The notes beneath the pieces were generated by a model that saw only the letters and a list, made by a program, of their open reading frames with translations, had not been told where the DNA came from and searched no databases. Position numbers and translations under genes: made by a program. Shown piece after piece: positions 16,298 through 24,273 of a stretch of 64,000 bases of DNA (positions within the stretch are counted from its first letter, which is position 1; each line of letters begins with the position of its first letter). Origin of the DNA: Blautia sp. An81 (GTDB lineage Bacteria; Bacillota; Clostridia; Lachnospirales; Lachnospiraceae); the NCBI RefSeq assembly GCF_002161285.1, contig NZ_NFHH01000012.1, positions 1 to 64,000 of the forward strand, read 5' to 3'.

Positions 16298-16780
16298 ATG
16301 GACTATAGTTCTTATCAGCAGGTTACAGGAGTTATCCAGGAGATCCGACGGGGAAATTCCTGCTGCGATCTGCTTATTTCTATCAGGACAGATAACGAGA
16401 CCGTAAATTTTATGGTGTCCGGCGACACGAAGATCGTAGATAATACAAGGCTGCTGAGAGGGATGCGGGTGGCTGCTTTTTATGACGCCAATCTGCCCGC
16501 CCCTGCCATTTATCCGCCTCAGTTCCGGGCTGAACTGATCGCTCCCCTCAGAAGAGATCAGAATGTAACTTTAAAGTATTTTGACGGAACCTTAACTGCT
16601 GAAGATAATTCTCTGAAGCTGAATTTCTCTCCTTTCACAAATGTGGAAACCCTCAATGGTCAGAGATTTCTGTGTACTCCGGAAAATTCCCAGCTTCTGG
16701 TATACTATACCAATACCACTTTCAGTATTCCGCCCCAGACCACACCCCAGAGGATCGTTGTCCTGTGTCCTTTTGCATAA
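16298..16780 (+). CDS. Hypothetical beta-rich protein with internal duplication
   Basis: A 160-residue soluble protein not assigned to a known family. It seems to consist of two related halves: in the first, RVAAFYDANLPAPAIYPPQF follows a strand-rich segment, and in the second, LLVYYTNTTFSIPPQTTP follows a similar one (residues about 66-85 and 126-143). The first 50 residues (VTGVIQEIRRGNSCCDLLISI) resemble an OB-like barrel start. There is no signal peptide, membrane segment or catalytic motif. AAGGA is nine bases before the ATG. It lies between rubrerythrin and the aldo/keto reductase group but shares no overlap with them. Confidence 0.6.
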   Translation: MDYSSYQQVTGVIQEIRRGNSCCDLLISIRTDNETVNFMVSGDTKIVDNTRLLRGMRVAAFYDANLPAPAIYPPQFRAELIAPLRRDQNVTLKYFDGTLTAEDNSLKLNFSPFTNVETLNGQRFLCTPENSQLLVYYTNTTFSIPPQTTPQRIVVLCPFA

Positions 16781-16905
16781 GTGCCGGTCAGGACACAGAA
16801 AAAACCAGTCCATAGAACTGCAGCTGCCGGATTCCCTGTCCGCTGATAAAATGGAGGAGAGGAATCCGGATCAGCAGAGCTCCTATGGAAAATTCTTTTT
16901 CCCTA

Positions 16906-16936
16906 TTGACCTGTAGTGAACTCTAAGAACTATAAT
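16906..16936 (+). promoter_or_regulatory. MerR-type promoter of the first aldo/keto reductase
   Basis: -35 TTGACC (16906-16911) and -10 TATAAT (16931-16936) are separated by 19 bp, two more than normal. The spacer holds an imperfect dyad CCTGTAGT-GA-ACTCTAAG (16910-16927). MerR-family activators act on exactly such over-long promoters by twisting the DNA. The arrangement superimposes base for base on the promoter at 19038. Confidence 0.65.
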
Positions 16937-17000
16937 AGCAGAGACACGAAAAGTGTGGACAATGGTTACAAAGAAAAGTGTGTAAAGGAGAGAAGAGATT

Positions 17001-18095
17001 ATGGAATATAGAAAACTTCCCCATGGGGAGGAAATGATCAGTGTTCTGGGACTGGGCAGCAGTTCTATCGGAGGAGCAGGAGAAAAAGAAATTGCCCAGG
17101 CGGCGGAAATGGCCGTAGAAAATGGCATCAACTATTTTGACCTGGCTTCCGGAGATGACAAACCTTTTCCAGTTTATGGACAGGTCTTTTCCGGCTTAAG
17201 GGACAAGGTTTATTATCAGATCCATTTTGGTGCTGATTACACCACGGGAGAATATGGCTGGACTACCAGCCTGGATAAGATTAAAAAATCCATTGACTGG
17301 CAATTAAAATCTTTAAAAACCGATTACATTGATTTTGGATTTATTCATTGTATAGATGAAGAAGCAGATTTGAACAAATACATAAAAAGCGGAGTGCTGG
17401 ACTACCTAAAAGAGTTAAAAGACCAGGGAACGGTCCGTCATATCGGTCTTTCCTCCCATACGCCTCCTGTGGCAGAAAAAATCCTGGATATGGGGCTGGC
17501 AGATATGATGATGTTCAGTATCAATCCTGCTTATGATTATCAGAAAGGGGATTATGGCATTGGAGAGGTAGACCAGCGGATGGAACTGTACCGCAGGTGT
17601 GAAAAAGAAGGCATCGGAATTTCAGTAATGAAAGCCTTTGCCGGAGGTCAGCTCCTGAGCGATAAAACTTCTCCTTTCGGTAAGGCACTGACTGAATATC
17701 AATGTATCCAGTATGCTCTGGACAGACCGGGAGTCCTTACAGTTCTTCCCGGAATCCGAAACTGTGAGGATTTAAAAAGGATCCTGGGATTTTTCCAGGC
17801 CTCTCCTGAGGAAAAGGACTATGCTGTAATCGGCAGCTTTGCTCCCCAGGCAGCAGAGGGCGTCTGCGTATACTGCAACCACTGCCAGCCCTGTCCAAAA
17901 GGTCTGAATGTAGGACTGATCAATAAGTATTATGATCTGGCAAAAGCCGGGGATACCCTGGCAGCAAATCACTATGAAAAGCTGGAGGTAAAAGCTTCCG
18001 TCTGTATCCAGTGCGGCCACTGTGATTCCAGATGTCCTTTCCATGTAAAACAGGGAGCACGGATGAAAGAAATCGTCCAGTATTTTGGTGCATAG
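17001..18095 (+). CDS. Aldo/keto reductase-like protein with C-terminal 4Fe-4S domain, altered active site
   Basis: A 364-residue protein: an AKR barrel (1-275) followed by a ferredoxin-like domain with CVYCNHCQPCP and CIQCGHCDSRCP (about 292-350). The barrel lacks two of the four catalytic residues. The usual D..Y of family members reads FDLASGDDKPF, so the Tyr is replaced, and the Lys position reads YYQIHFGA, giving His; the Asp and the later His (FGFIHC) remain. It is therefore unlikely to be a standard NADPH carbonyl reductase and may use its Fe-S clusters for electron transfer. The promoter is MerR-type and shared in design with the second reductase. Confidence 0.8.
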   Translation: MEYRKLPHGEEMISVLGLGSSSIGGAGEKEIAQAAEMAVENGINYFDLASGDDKPFPVYGQVFSGLRDKVYYQIHFGADYTTGEYGWTTSLDKIKKSIDWQLKSLKTDYIDFGFIHCIDEEADLNKYIKSGVLDYLKELKDQGTVRHIGLSSHTPPVAEKILDMGLADMMMFSINPAYDYQKGDYGIGEVDQRMELYRRCEKEGIGISVMKAFAGGQLLSDKTSPFGKALTEYQCIQYALDRPGVLTVLPGIRNCEDLKRILGFFQASPEEKDYAVIGSFAPQAAEGVCVYCNHCQPCPKGLNVGLINKYYDLAKAGDTLAANHYEKLEVKASVCIQCGHCDSRCPFHVKQGARMKEIVQYFGA

Positions 18096-18121
18096 TTTTT
18101 AGCTATATATTCCCATTCATT

Positions 18122-18150
18122 TTGAGTATTGGATAATTTTTATTTATAGT
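18122..18150 (+). promoter_or_regulatory. Promoter of the DUF3737 gene
   Basis: -35 TTGAGT (18122-18127), 17-bp spacer, -10 TATAGT (18145-18150), about 50 bp before the start. This is an ordinary spacing, unlike the two neighbouring reductase promoters. Confidence 0.55.
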
Positions 18151-18200
18151 GATAGAGTTTAAACAGAAGAAAATATTGCTGAATAAGGAGAAATGTAAAA

Positions 18201-19037
18201 ATGGAACGAATTGAAAATCAAACCTTTGATATGGAAAGAGCCCTATATGGAAGTCATGAGATATCTGTAAAAAATTGCTCCTTTGACGGCCCGGCAGATG
18301 GAGAAAGCGCATTAAAGGAGAGCAGTGATATAAATGTGGAACACTGTTTCTGCAATCTGCGCTATCCCTTCTGGCATGACCACCGGCTGAAGATCACAGA
18401 TTCAGAAATGACCCCCCTGTGCCGAGCAGCTCTGTGGTATTCAGACCATATAGAAATCACCGGCACAAAACTTCATGGCATCAAGGCTTTAAGAGAATGC
18501 AGCGATATTATCATGAAAGATTGCCACATTGTTTCACCGGAGTTTGGCTGGTCCGTAAAGAATCTGAAAATGGAGGACTGCAGTGCGGAAAGCGAATATT
18601 TCATGATGCGGTCTCAAAATCTTCAGTTTTGCAGGCTGAAAATGACAGGAAAGTATTCTTTCCAATATATCGAAGACGCTGTATTTGAAGACTGTGAACT
18701 GGACACCAAGGACGCCTTCTGGCATGCCCAAAATGTGCTTGTGAAAAACAGTGTGGTGAAAGGAGAATATCTGGCCTGGTACAGCGATGGTCTGACCCTG
18801 GAAAACTGCAAGATCATTGGTACACAGCCTTTGTGCTACTGCAAAAATCTGAAACTGATCAACTGTGAAATGGTGGATACAGACTTGAGTTTTGAAAAGT
18901 CTCAGGTGGATGCAGTTATCACCACTCCTGTGATCAGCATTAAAAACCCTCTTTCCGGATGCATTCAGGTTCCGGAGGTTGGAGAGATCATTCGGGATGA
19001 CGAAAACTCCAAATGTGAGATTATCCTCACAAAATAA
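18201..19037 (+). CDS. DUF3737 right-handed beta-helix protein
   Basis: A 278-residue protein built of short repeats of the kind xxIxxxxCxFxxxx (for example ISVKNCSFDGP, INVEHCFCN, IEITGTKLHG, LKMEDCSAES, VLVKNSVVKG, LTLENCKIIG, LKLINCEMVD), spaced about 20 residues, which predict a right-handed beta-helix. It fits the DUF3737 family. No signal peptide is seen, so it is cytosolic. AAGGAG precedes the ATG. The gene is often found beside Fe-S aldo/keto reductases in gut Firmicutes, and here lies between two of them, which suggests a shared physiological role. The catalytic activity, if any, is unknown. Confidence 0.8.
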   Translation: MERIENQTFDMERALYGSHEISVKNCSFDGPADGESALKESSDINVEHCFCNLRYPFWHDHRLKITDSEMTPLCRAALWYSDHIEITGTKLHGIKALRECSDIIMKDCHIVSPEFGWSVKNLKMEDCSAESEYFMMRSQNLQFCRLKMTGKYSFQYIEDAVFEDCELDTKDAFWHAQNVLVKNSVVKGEYLAWYSDGLTLENCKIIGTQPLCYCKNLKLINCEMVDTDLSFEKSQVDAVITTPVISIKNPLSGCIQVPEVGEIIRDDENSKCEIILTK

Positions 19038-19068
19038 TTGACTTGAAGTTTACTCCAGGGATTATAAT
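19038..19068 (+). promoter_or_regulatory. MerR-type promoter of the second aldo/keto reductase
   Basis: -35 TTGACT (19038-19043), 19-bp spacer, -10 TATAAT (19063-19068). The dyad CTTGAAGT-TT-ACTCCAGG (19042-19059) fills the spacer, with six of eight positions matching between half sites. It has the same length and layout as the element at 16906. Confidence 0.7.
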
Positions 19069-19135
19069 AATACCGGACTGTTTATTTTATGAGACAGTCC
19101 TAAGAATATGAAAAACAGAAAAAGGAGGCAAAATT

Positions 19136-20269
19136 ATGATTTACAAAGAGTTTCAGGATCTGAAATTATCTGCTCTTGGAATGGGCGCTATGCGTCTCCC
19201 GGTGATGGACGGAGATGATTCCAAAATCGATGAGGCAGCGGCAAAAGAAATGGTTGCCTATGCCATGGAGCAGGGGGTAAATTATTACGATACTGCATGG
19301 GGCTATCATGACGGAAATTCCGAGCTGGTAATGGGAAGAGCTTTAAAAGAATACCCAAGAGACAGCTTTTATCTGGCTACCAAATTCCCCGGCTATGATC
19401 TTGCCAATATGGATAAGGTGGAAGAAATTTTTGAGAAACAGCTGGAAAAATGTCAGGTAGAATACTTTGACTTCTATCTATTCCACAATGTATGTGAGAT
19501 GAACATTGACGCATATCTGGATGAAAGCCATGGAATTTATGCGTATCTGATGAAACAGAAAGAGAATGGAAGGATCCGTCATCTGGGATTTTCCGCCCAT
19601 GGCAGCTATGATGTTATGAAACGCTTTCTGGATAAATACGGAAAGAGCATGGAGTTCTGCCAGATCCAGTTAAACTACTTAGACTGGAGCTTCCAGGATG
19701 CCAAGGCAAAAGTAGAGCTGCTAAAAAAACATAACATTCCTGTATGGGTCATGGAACCTTTAAGAGGCGGACGGCTGGCTAATCTCACCAAGGAAGAAGA
19801 GGCCAAACTGAAAGCTATGCGTCCTGAAGAGGGAACCCCTGCCTGGGCTTTCCGTTTCCTGCAGTCCATTCCAGAGGTTACTGTAGTCCTGTCCGGTATG
19901 TCCAACATGGAGCAGATGAAAGACAATATACATACTTTCCAGGAAGAGAAACCTCTGTCAGAGGAAGAAATGAAAAATCTCCTGGCTATGGCAGATGAAA
20001 TGGTGCAGAAGATTGTCCTTCCATGTACTGCCTGTCATTACTGTGTCAGCCACTGTCCTCAGGAGTTGGATATCCCGACTCTGCTGGCCCTTTATAATGA
20101 GCACTGCTTTACCAAAGGCGGATTTATTGCGCCTATGGCTCTGTCTTCCTATCCGGAAGATAAACTGCCAAGTGCCTGTGTAGGCTGCAGAAGCTGTGAA
20201 GAAGTCTGTCCGCAGCAGATCAAAGTATCAGAAGCCATGGCAGACTTTGCAGAAAAACTGAATATGTAA
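19136..20269 (+). CDS. Aldo/keto reductase with C-terminal 4Fe-4S domain
   Basis: A 377-residue protein with an AKR barrel (1-290) and a ferredoxin-like C-terminus (CTACHYCVSHCP and CVGCRSCEEVCP). The full catalytic tetrad can be seen: Asp in YYDTAWGYHDG, Tyr in the same segment, Lys in YLATKFPG and His in FYLFHNV. It should reduce an aldehyde or ketone with NAD(P)H, possibly with electron exchange through the clusters. AAAGGAGG precedes the ATG. The pseudogene at 11002 is a close paralogue. The MerR-type promoter suggests induction by reactive aldehydes or electrophiles, by analogy with AdhR/NmlR-controlled genes. Confidence 0.88.
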   Translation: MIYKEFQDLKLSALGMGAMRLPVMDGDDSKIDEAAAKEMVAYAMEQGVNYYDTAWGYHDGNSELVMGRALKEYPRDSFYLATKFPGYDLANMDKVEEIFEKQLEKCQVEYFDFYLFHNVCEMNIDAYLDESHGIYAYLMKQKENGRIRHLGFSAHGSYDVMKRFLDKYGKSMEFCQIQLNYLDWSFQDAKAKVELLKKHNIPVWVMEPLRGGRLANLTKEEEAKLKAMRPEEGTPAWAFRFLQSIPEVTVVLSGMSNMEQMKDNIHTFQEEKPLSEEEMKNLLAMADEMVQKIVLPCTACHYCVSHCPQELDIPTLLALYNEHCFTKGGFIAPMALSSYPEDKLPSACVGCRSCEEVCPQQIKVSEAMADFAEKLNM

Positions 20270-20287
20270 AAAATAGAAAATCAGGAA

Positions 20288-20330
20288 GGCGGCACTGGCT
20301 GCCGGCTAGTTGAAATTTTTTTAAATAAGG
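20288..20330 (+). terminator. Terminator after the second aldo/keto reductase
   Basis: GGCGGCA and TGCCGGC form a short stem with one mismatch near 20289-20306, followed by TAGTTGAAATTTTTTT. The stem is weak but the T-run is good; a stronger hairpin lies just downstream. Confidence 0.45.
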
Positions 20331-20340
20331 ATTCATGTCA

Positions 20341-20382
20341 ACGGATTTTGGAGGAAATTCTTCCAGAATCCGTTTTCTTTTC
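20341..20382 (+). terminator. Second, stronger intrinsic terminator
   Basis: ACGGATTTTGGA (20341-20352) pairs with TTCCAGAATCCGT (20361-20373), continuing as GAA/TTC, and is followed by TTTTCTTTT. It insulates the polysaccharide locus from the reductase group. Confidence 0.75.
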
Positions 20383-20480
20383 CAACTGGTTCATAAGGAA
20401 ATCTTCCATCCGCCCTGTTACACTGTAGCCGTAACGAAAAAGCAGCAGGGGTTTCCCCTGACAGAAAGGAGCGGAATAAA

Positions 20481-21737
20481 ATGACACATAAGGTTTTGAT
20501 CGTTACTACAGTCAGCGGATTTTTATGGCAGTTTGAAAAAAACACCGTAGAGATTTTAAAAAGCCAGAATGCAGAGATCCATTATGCGTCAAACTTTGAA
20601 AATCCGGCTTATGCTTTTGATCAGAAATACTTTGAAGAAAATAGAATCCAGATCCATCCGATATCCATCCAGAAGTCTCCATACCGTCTTAAAGATAATT
20701 TCAGCGCATGGAAAAGTCTTATGGTAATCATTGAGAAAGAAGAAATTGATACCCTCCACTGCCATACCCCTGTAGGAGCAGTGCTGGGAAGACTGGCGGC
20801 CAGGTTTTCCAAAAGACAGGTAAAGGTGATTTATACCGCCCACGGATTTCATTTTTATAAAGGAGCAGGCCTGAAAAACTGGCTGCTCTATTATCAGGCA
20901 GAGCGGTTTCTCGCCAGGTATACGGATATCCTTGTGACCATTAACCGGGAAGATGAAAAACGGGCCAGAGGTTTCTCTCTGAAAGATTCGGGCTGGGTAA
21001 TGAAAATCCCCGGCGTAGGGGTTGACCGTGATAAATTCCGGGTACGATTTGAAAAAAGACAGGAGGCCAGAGCAGCTCTTGGTGTAAAAGGGGAGGAACT
21101 GTGTCTGCTTACCGCCGCCCTGTTAGACAAAGAGAAAAATTATCAGACAGTATTGCATGCTTTAGCACAGATAAAAGACATGCCTTTTCGGTATTATATC
21201 TGCGGGGAAGGACCTTACCGGAAAGCTTTAGAAGAACAGACTGCCAGTCTGGGGCTGAAGGAAAAAGTAGTTTTTCTGGGATTCCGCCGGGACCTGGATT
21301 TTCTCCTTCAGGGAGTAGATATCTTCCTTTTCCCTTCTCTCCGGGAGGGCCTTGGCATGGCGGCTTTGGAGGCTATGGCCTGCGGCGTACCTGTCGTAGG
21401 CGCAGACAACCGGGGAACCAGGGAATATATCCGCCACGGAGAAAACGGCCTTCTGTGCCAGCCCAGAAATGCCGGGGATTTTGCAGCAGCTATCCGTATT
21501 CTGGCCCAAAATCCTTCTCTGAGAAATAAAATGGCTGTCCGGGCAAGAAAGGACAGCTGGAGATTTGGAGCAGAAGAGAGCCGGCTCTATATGGAGCAGG
21601 TATACCGTATTGCATGGAAAGGAGAGGATCATCCTGGATACAAAAGTAAAAATCAGCGTAATCATGAGCCTTTACAATCCCCGGCCTTTCCCCTGGCTGA
21701 AAGCAGCGGTGGATTCCGTTTTGAATCAGAGTTTTGA
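20481..21737 (+). CDS. Glycosyltransferase family 4 (EPS/capsule type)
   Basis: A 418-residue GT-B enzyme without membrane segments. The N-terminal domain includes DTLHCHTPVGAVLGRLAA and YTAHGFHFYKGA, typical of EPS GT4 enzymes such as EpsD/CpsF. The C-terminal domain has the donor-binding signature FLFPSLREGLGMAALEAMACG (EX7E; about residues 280-300) and GVPVVGADNRGTREYI. It should transfer a sugar from a nucleotide donor to a lipid-linked glycan on the inner membrane face. The final 35 residues overlap the next gene by about 100 bp and do not look conserved, so the natural stop may have been lost. First gene of the polysaccharide locus. Confidence 0.85.
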   Translation: MTHKVLIVTTVSGFLWQFEKNTVEILKSQNAEIHYASNFENPAYAFDQKYFEENRIQIHPISIQKSPYRLKDNFSAWKSLMVIIEKEEIDTLHCHTPVGAVLGRLAARFSKRQVKVIYTAHGFHFYKGAGLKNWLLYYQAERFLARYTDILVTINREDEKRARGFSLKDSGWVMKIPGVGVDRDKFRVRFEKRQEARAALGVKGEELCLLTAALLDKEKNYQTVLHALAQIKDMPFRYYICGEGPYRKALEEQTASLGLKEKVVFLGFRRDLDFLLQGVDIFLFPSLREGLGMAALEAMACGVPVVGADNRGTREYIRHGENGLLCQPRNAGDFAAAIRILAQNPSLRNKMAVRARKDSWRFGAEESRLYMEQVYRIAWKGEDHPGYKSKNQRNHEPLQSPAFPLAESSGGFRFESEF

Positions 21738-22455
21738 AAATTTTGAGTTTCTTATCTACGATGACGGTTCCGATGAAGAGTGCCGAAAGGCCATTCAGGA
21801 AATCGGGAAGCAGGATGCCCGGATCCATATCCTGAGAGGAGAAGAAAACCGAGGAATCGCCTATGGTCTGAACCAGTGTATCCTAAGAGCAAAAGGCCAG
21901 TATCTGGCCCGCATGGATGGAGATGATCTTTCCCTTCTCAGGCGTCTGGAGGTTCAGGCAGCCTTTCTGGACGCCAATCCTGCTTATGATTATGTGGGAG
22001 CAGCGGCAGCCCTTCTGGAAGGGGAAGAGCTGTGGGGCATTCGGCAGATGGCTGTTGTTCCCCAGAAAGAAGACTTTCTTTCCTTTTCCCCCTATATCCA
22101 TCCTTCCGTGATGTTCCGAAGAGAGGTCTTTGAAAAATATGGCCTTTATGATACCTCAGACCTCTGCCGCAGATGCGAAGACTATGAGCTGTTTATGCGG
22201 CTTCACTCCAGAGGAAGCTATGGATATAATCTGAAGGAAATCCTCCTTCATTATCGGGAGGAAAAAGAAAGTTATAAAAAAAGAACCTTCATAAGCCGCC
22301 GAAAAGAGGCCAGGCTGCGCAGGCAGAAATTTCCTGCGCTGGGCCTGACCGGACTTCGGGCGGAATGCTATAAATACAAGCCCTATGGAACAGCCGTAAT
22401 CCCTAAAAGTATTTATTGGCAGTTAAAAAGAGGCAAAGCATCTGCCTTTTTATGA
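21634..22455 (+). CDS. Glycosyltransferase family 2, probable CTG start
   Basis: A GT-A enzyme of about 273 residues. VKISVIMSLYNPRPF is the first strand, NFEFLIYDDGSDEECRKAI the nucleotide-binding Asp region, and LARMDGDDLSLLRRLEVQ the DxD metal site; RCEDYELFMRL is the acceptor-side ED motif. The frame has no ATG before the first strand; ATG 21664 would delete it. CTG 21634 is nine bases after AAAGGAG and gives DTKVKISVIM, a normal family start, so it is the best initiation site. Upstream TTG 21610 is less likely. The gene overlaps the preceding GT4 gene. Its role would be sugar addition in the same glycan. Confidence 0.75.
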   Translation: MDTKVKISVIMSLYNPRPFPWLKAAVDSVLNQSFENFEFLIYDDGSDEECRKAIQEIGKQDARIHILRGEENRGIAYGLNQCILRAKGQYLARMDGDDLSLLRRLEVQAAFLDANPAYDYVGAAAALLEGEELWGIRQMAVVPQKEDFLSFSPYIHPSVMFRREVFEKYGLYDTSDLCRRCEDYELFMRLHSRGSYGYNLKEILLHYREEKESYKKRTFISRRKEARLRRQKFPALGLTGLRAECYKYKPYGTAVIPKSIYWQLKRGKASAFL

Positions 22456-23796
22456 AGCAAGCGTTATTACAAGGTCCTGGAATCTTTCTGATTTTGTCCT
22501 TATATCCTCTTCTGTAACACCGTAGTAGGACTTGATGTCTTTCACGATATTCATTAAATGGGGCATTTCTTCCGGATCCCCCGTAACTGAGCAGCCGAGA
22601 CATTCCCAGTGTTTTTCTATGTCGATCTGAATCTGCCCTTGAGGGAGGTTTATTTCGTAAATATGATAATCCATCGGAAAAAGTGCTTCCGGAATCTCAT
22701 TTATCTTTTTCTGCCGCAGCTCCAGTTTTTCCCCAAAAGCTTTCTGTAAAGCCGGATCCTGGTAATCAGAAGGCAGAATACTGTCCAGAGAGGGGAGGTC
22801 TGCCTCTTCCAGGAGCCTGGGGCAGTGTTTCATGATCAGGGCCTCTTTTAAGTTCCCTTTCTGCTGGTGACAGATGCGGTTCTCTTTAGAAAGCTCTATG
22901 CCATGATATTTTTCCATGATATATGCGATAACCTGGTCCAAAGTATGAGGATTGGCAGTGATGCTGTTTTCTATTTCTTCTTTTCTTTTTTTAAAAAAGG
23001 CCCGCCCTTCAAGTTCCTGGGGAGAAACGTCCCTGTCCGTTACTCCTTTGATGTAAATACTTGTAGGACCATCTGCTCTGATCGTACTGCTGCCGGCAGC
23101 AGCTTTTACAAAATCCTGAAATATTTTCCGGCTGTTCTCATCCACTTTATGGGAAAATTCCGGATGCCACTGAACCGCCCACAGGAATCTGGATCCCGGC
23201 TTCCATACTGCCTCTACAAGACCGTCAGGGGCATAAGCCATTGGCTGAAGGCCAGGGGCAAGATTTCGGATTCCCTGGTGATGACAGCTGTTTACCGGAA
23301 GTGAGTCTTTCTTCAGAAGTCTCTGTAAAGGCGTGCCCTTTATCAGATCTACAAGATGCGCAGGCTGGTCATAGGGCGCCGGCTGGCGGTGGCACACAGA
23401 AGAGGGGAATTGCGCTGGAAGATCCTGATAGAGATTTCCTCCCAGCAAGGCATTGAACAATTGTAACCCCCGGCAGATTCCCAGGGCAGGCTTATCCTCT
23501 TCAAGAATTATCGGCAGCAGTGCAGCCTCCATTTCGTCCCGCTCCGGACAGCATTCCCCGCATTTTTCAAAAACTGCTTCCCGGTAAACAGCAGGAGACA
23601 CATCATGACCTCCGGTAAAAAGGAAGCCGTCAAAATAATTTACAAGTTTCTCTAGAGCTTCCCTGTCCGAGGTAAGAGGCAGCATAACAGGAATCCCTCC
23701 TGCCTCCTCAATCCCCTTCATATAGCCGGGAAGCATCCAGTAGCTTTCTCTTTCTCTATCCACCAGCGGGATAATACCGATCAATGGTTTTTTCAT
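22450..23796 (-). CDS. Class I glutamine amidotransferase-like hydrolase (peptidase C26) with C-terminal extension
   Basis: A 448-residue protein. Residues 1-240 are a gamma-glutamyl-GABA hydrolase type (PuuD-like) domain: the nucleophile Cys is in LGICRGLQLFNALLGG, and the His-Glu pair in AVQWHPEFS. It would cleave gamma-glutamyl amide bonds. Residues 245-448 are an extra domain not found in ordinary PuuD: it starts GPTSIYIKG, contains a helical FFKKRKEEIENSI segment and the segment HWECLGCSVTGDPEEMPHLM. I do not recognise this part. It lies on the opposite strand to the polysaccharide genes and its end overlaps the GT2 end by 6 bp, so it is probably unrelated to them. Confidence 0.75.
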   Translation of the reverse strand: MKKPLIGIIPLVDRERESYWMLPGYMKGIEEAGGIPVMLPLTSDREALEKLVNYFDGFLFTGGHDVSPAVYREAVFEKCGECCPERDEMEAALLPIILEEDKPALGICRGLQLFNALLGGNLYQDLPAQFPSSVCHRQPAPYDQPAHLVDLIKGTPLQRLLKKDSLPVNSCHHQGIRNLAPGLQPMAYAPDGLVEAVWKPGSRFLWAVQWHPEFSHKVDENSRKIFQDFVKAAAGSSTIRADGPTSIYIKGVTDRDVSPQELEGRAFFKKRKEEIENSITANPHTLDQVIAYIMEKYHGIELSKENRICHQQKGNLKEALIMKHCPRLLEEADLPSLDSILPSDYQDPALQKAFGEKLELRQKKINEIPEALFPMDYHIYEINLPQGQIQIDIEKHWECLGCSVTGDPEEMPHLMNIVKDIKSYYGVTEEDIRTKSERFQDLVITLAS

Positions 23797-23953
23797 TTTA
23801 CTTTTTCTCCTTCCTATCGAATAAGCCTGTATCTTTCATGACTGGTATGATCTGTAAAAGCGAATTTCTTTTTGACTTATTGTAACACAGTCGAAAAAGC
23901 AGGTGAATACTTATGCTCAGATCAATAGAAAAACTTTTAACTCTTTCACAAAA

Positions 23954-24187
23954 TCAGCACCTCACACATTGGATCAACAGTACAGCAATCTCAGCAGCCA
24001 GCAGGATAATCAGCGCAAAAAGGGACCTTGGCAAGGTCCCAACTATGCCTGCCAGTAAAAGCATGATCCCATTTCGAATGGGGTAAAACCATTCCAGGAG
24101 AACAGAAAAAAATGCGCTTTGCATGGCGAAGAAAACCGCAGCCACAATGGTCTGAAGGGTAATGCCTCCGTAAAGTTCACAATTCAC
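23954..24187 (-). pseudogene. Small hydrophobic ORF, possible remnant of a membrane protein
   Basis: A 77-residue frame from a GTG, with two or three hydrophobic helices (about 10-30, 40-55, 57-74). No ribosome binding site precedes any start codon. The join SVLLEWFYPIRN / GIMLLLAGIVG looks like a fusion of two pieces of a larger membrane protein, so an internal deletion is possible. No family is recognised. It may equally be a chance open frame in a low-complexity hydrophobic stretch. Confidence 0.25.
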
Positions 24188-24273
24188 ACATTCTGCCGTG
24201 TTTCTGTTTTTTCAGGTATCATTTCGCCCTTTCTGGAAAAAGTAAAAGAAAAGCCAGAATGGAGCAGAAGTAC

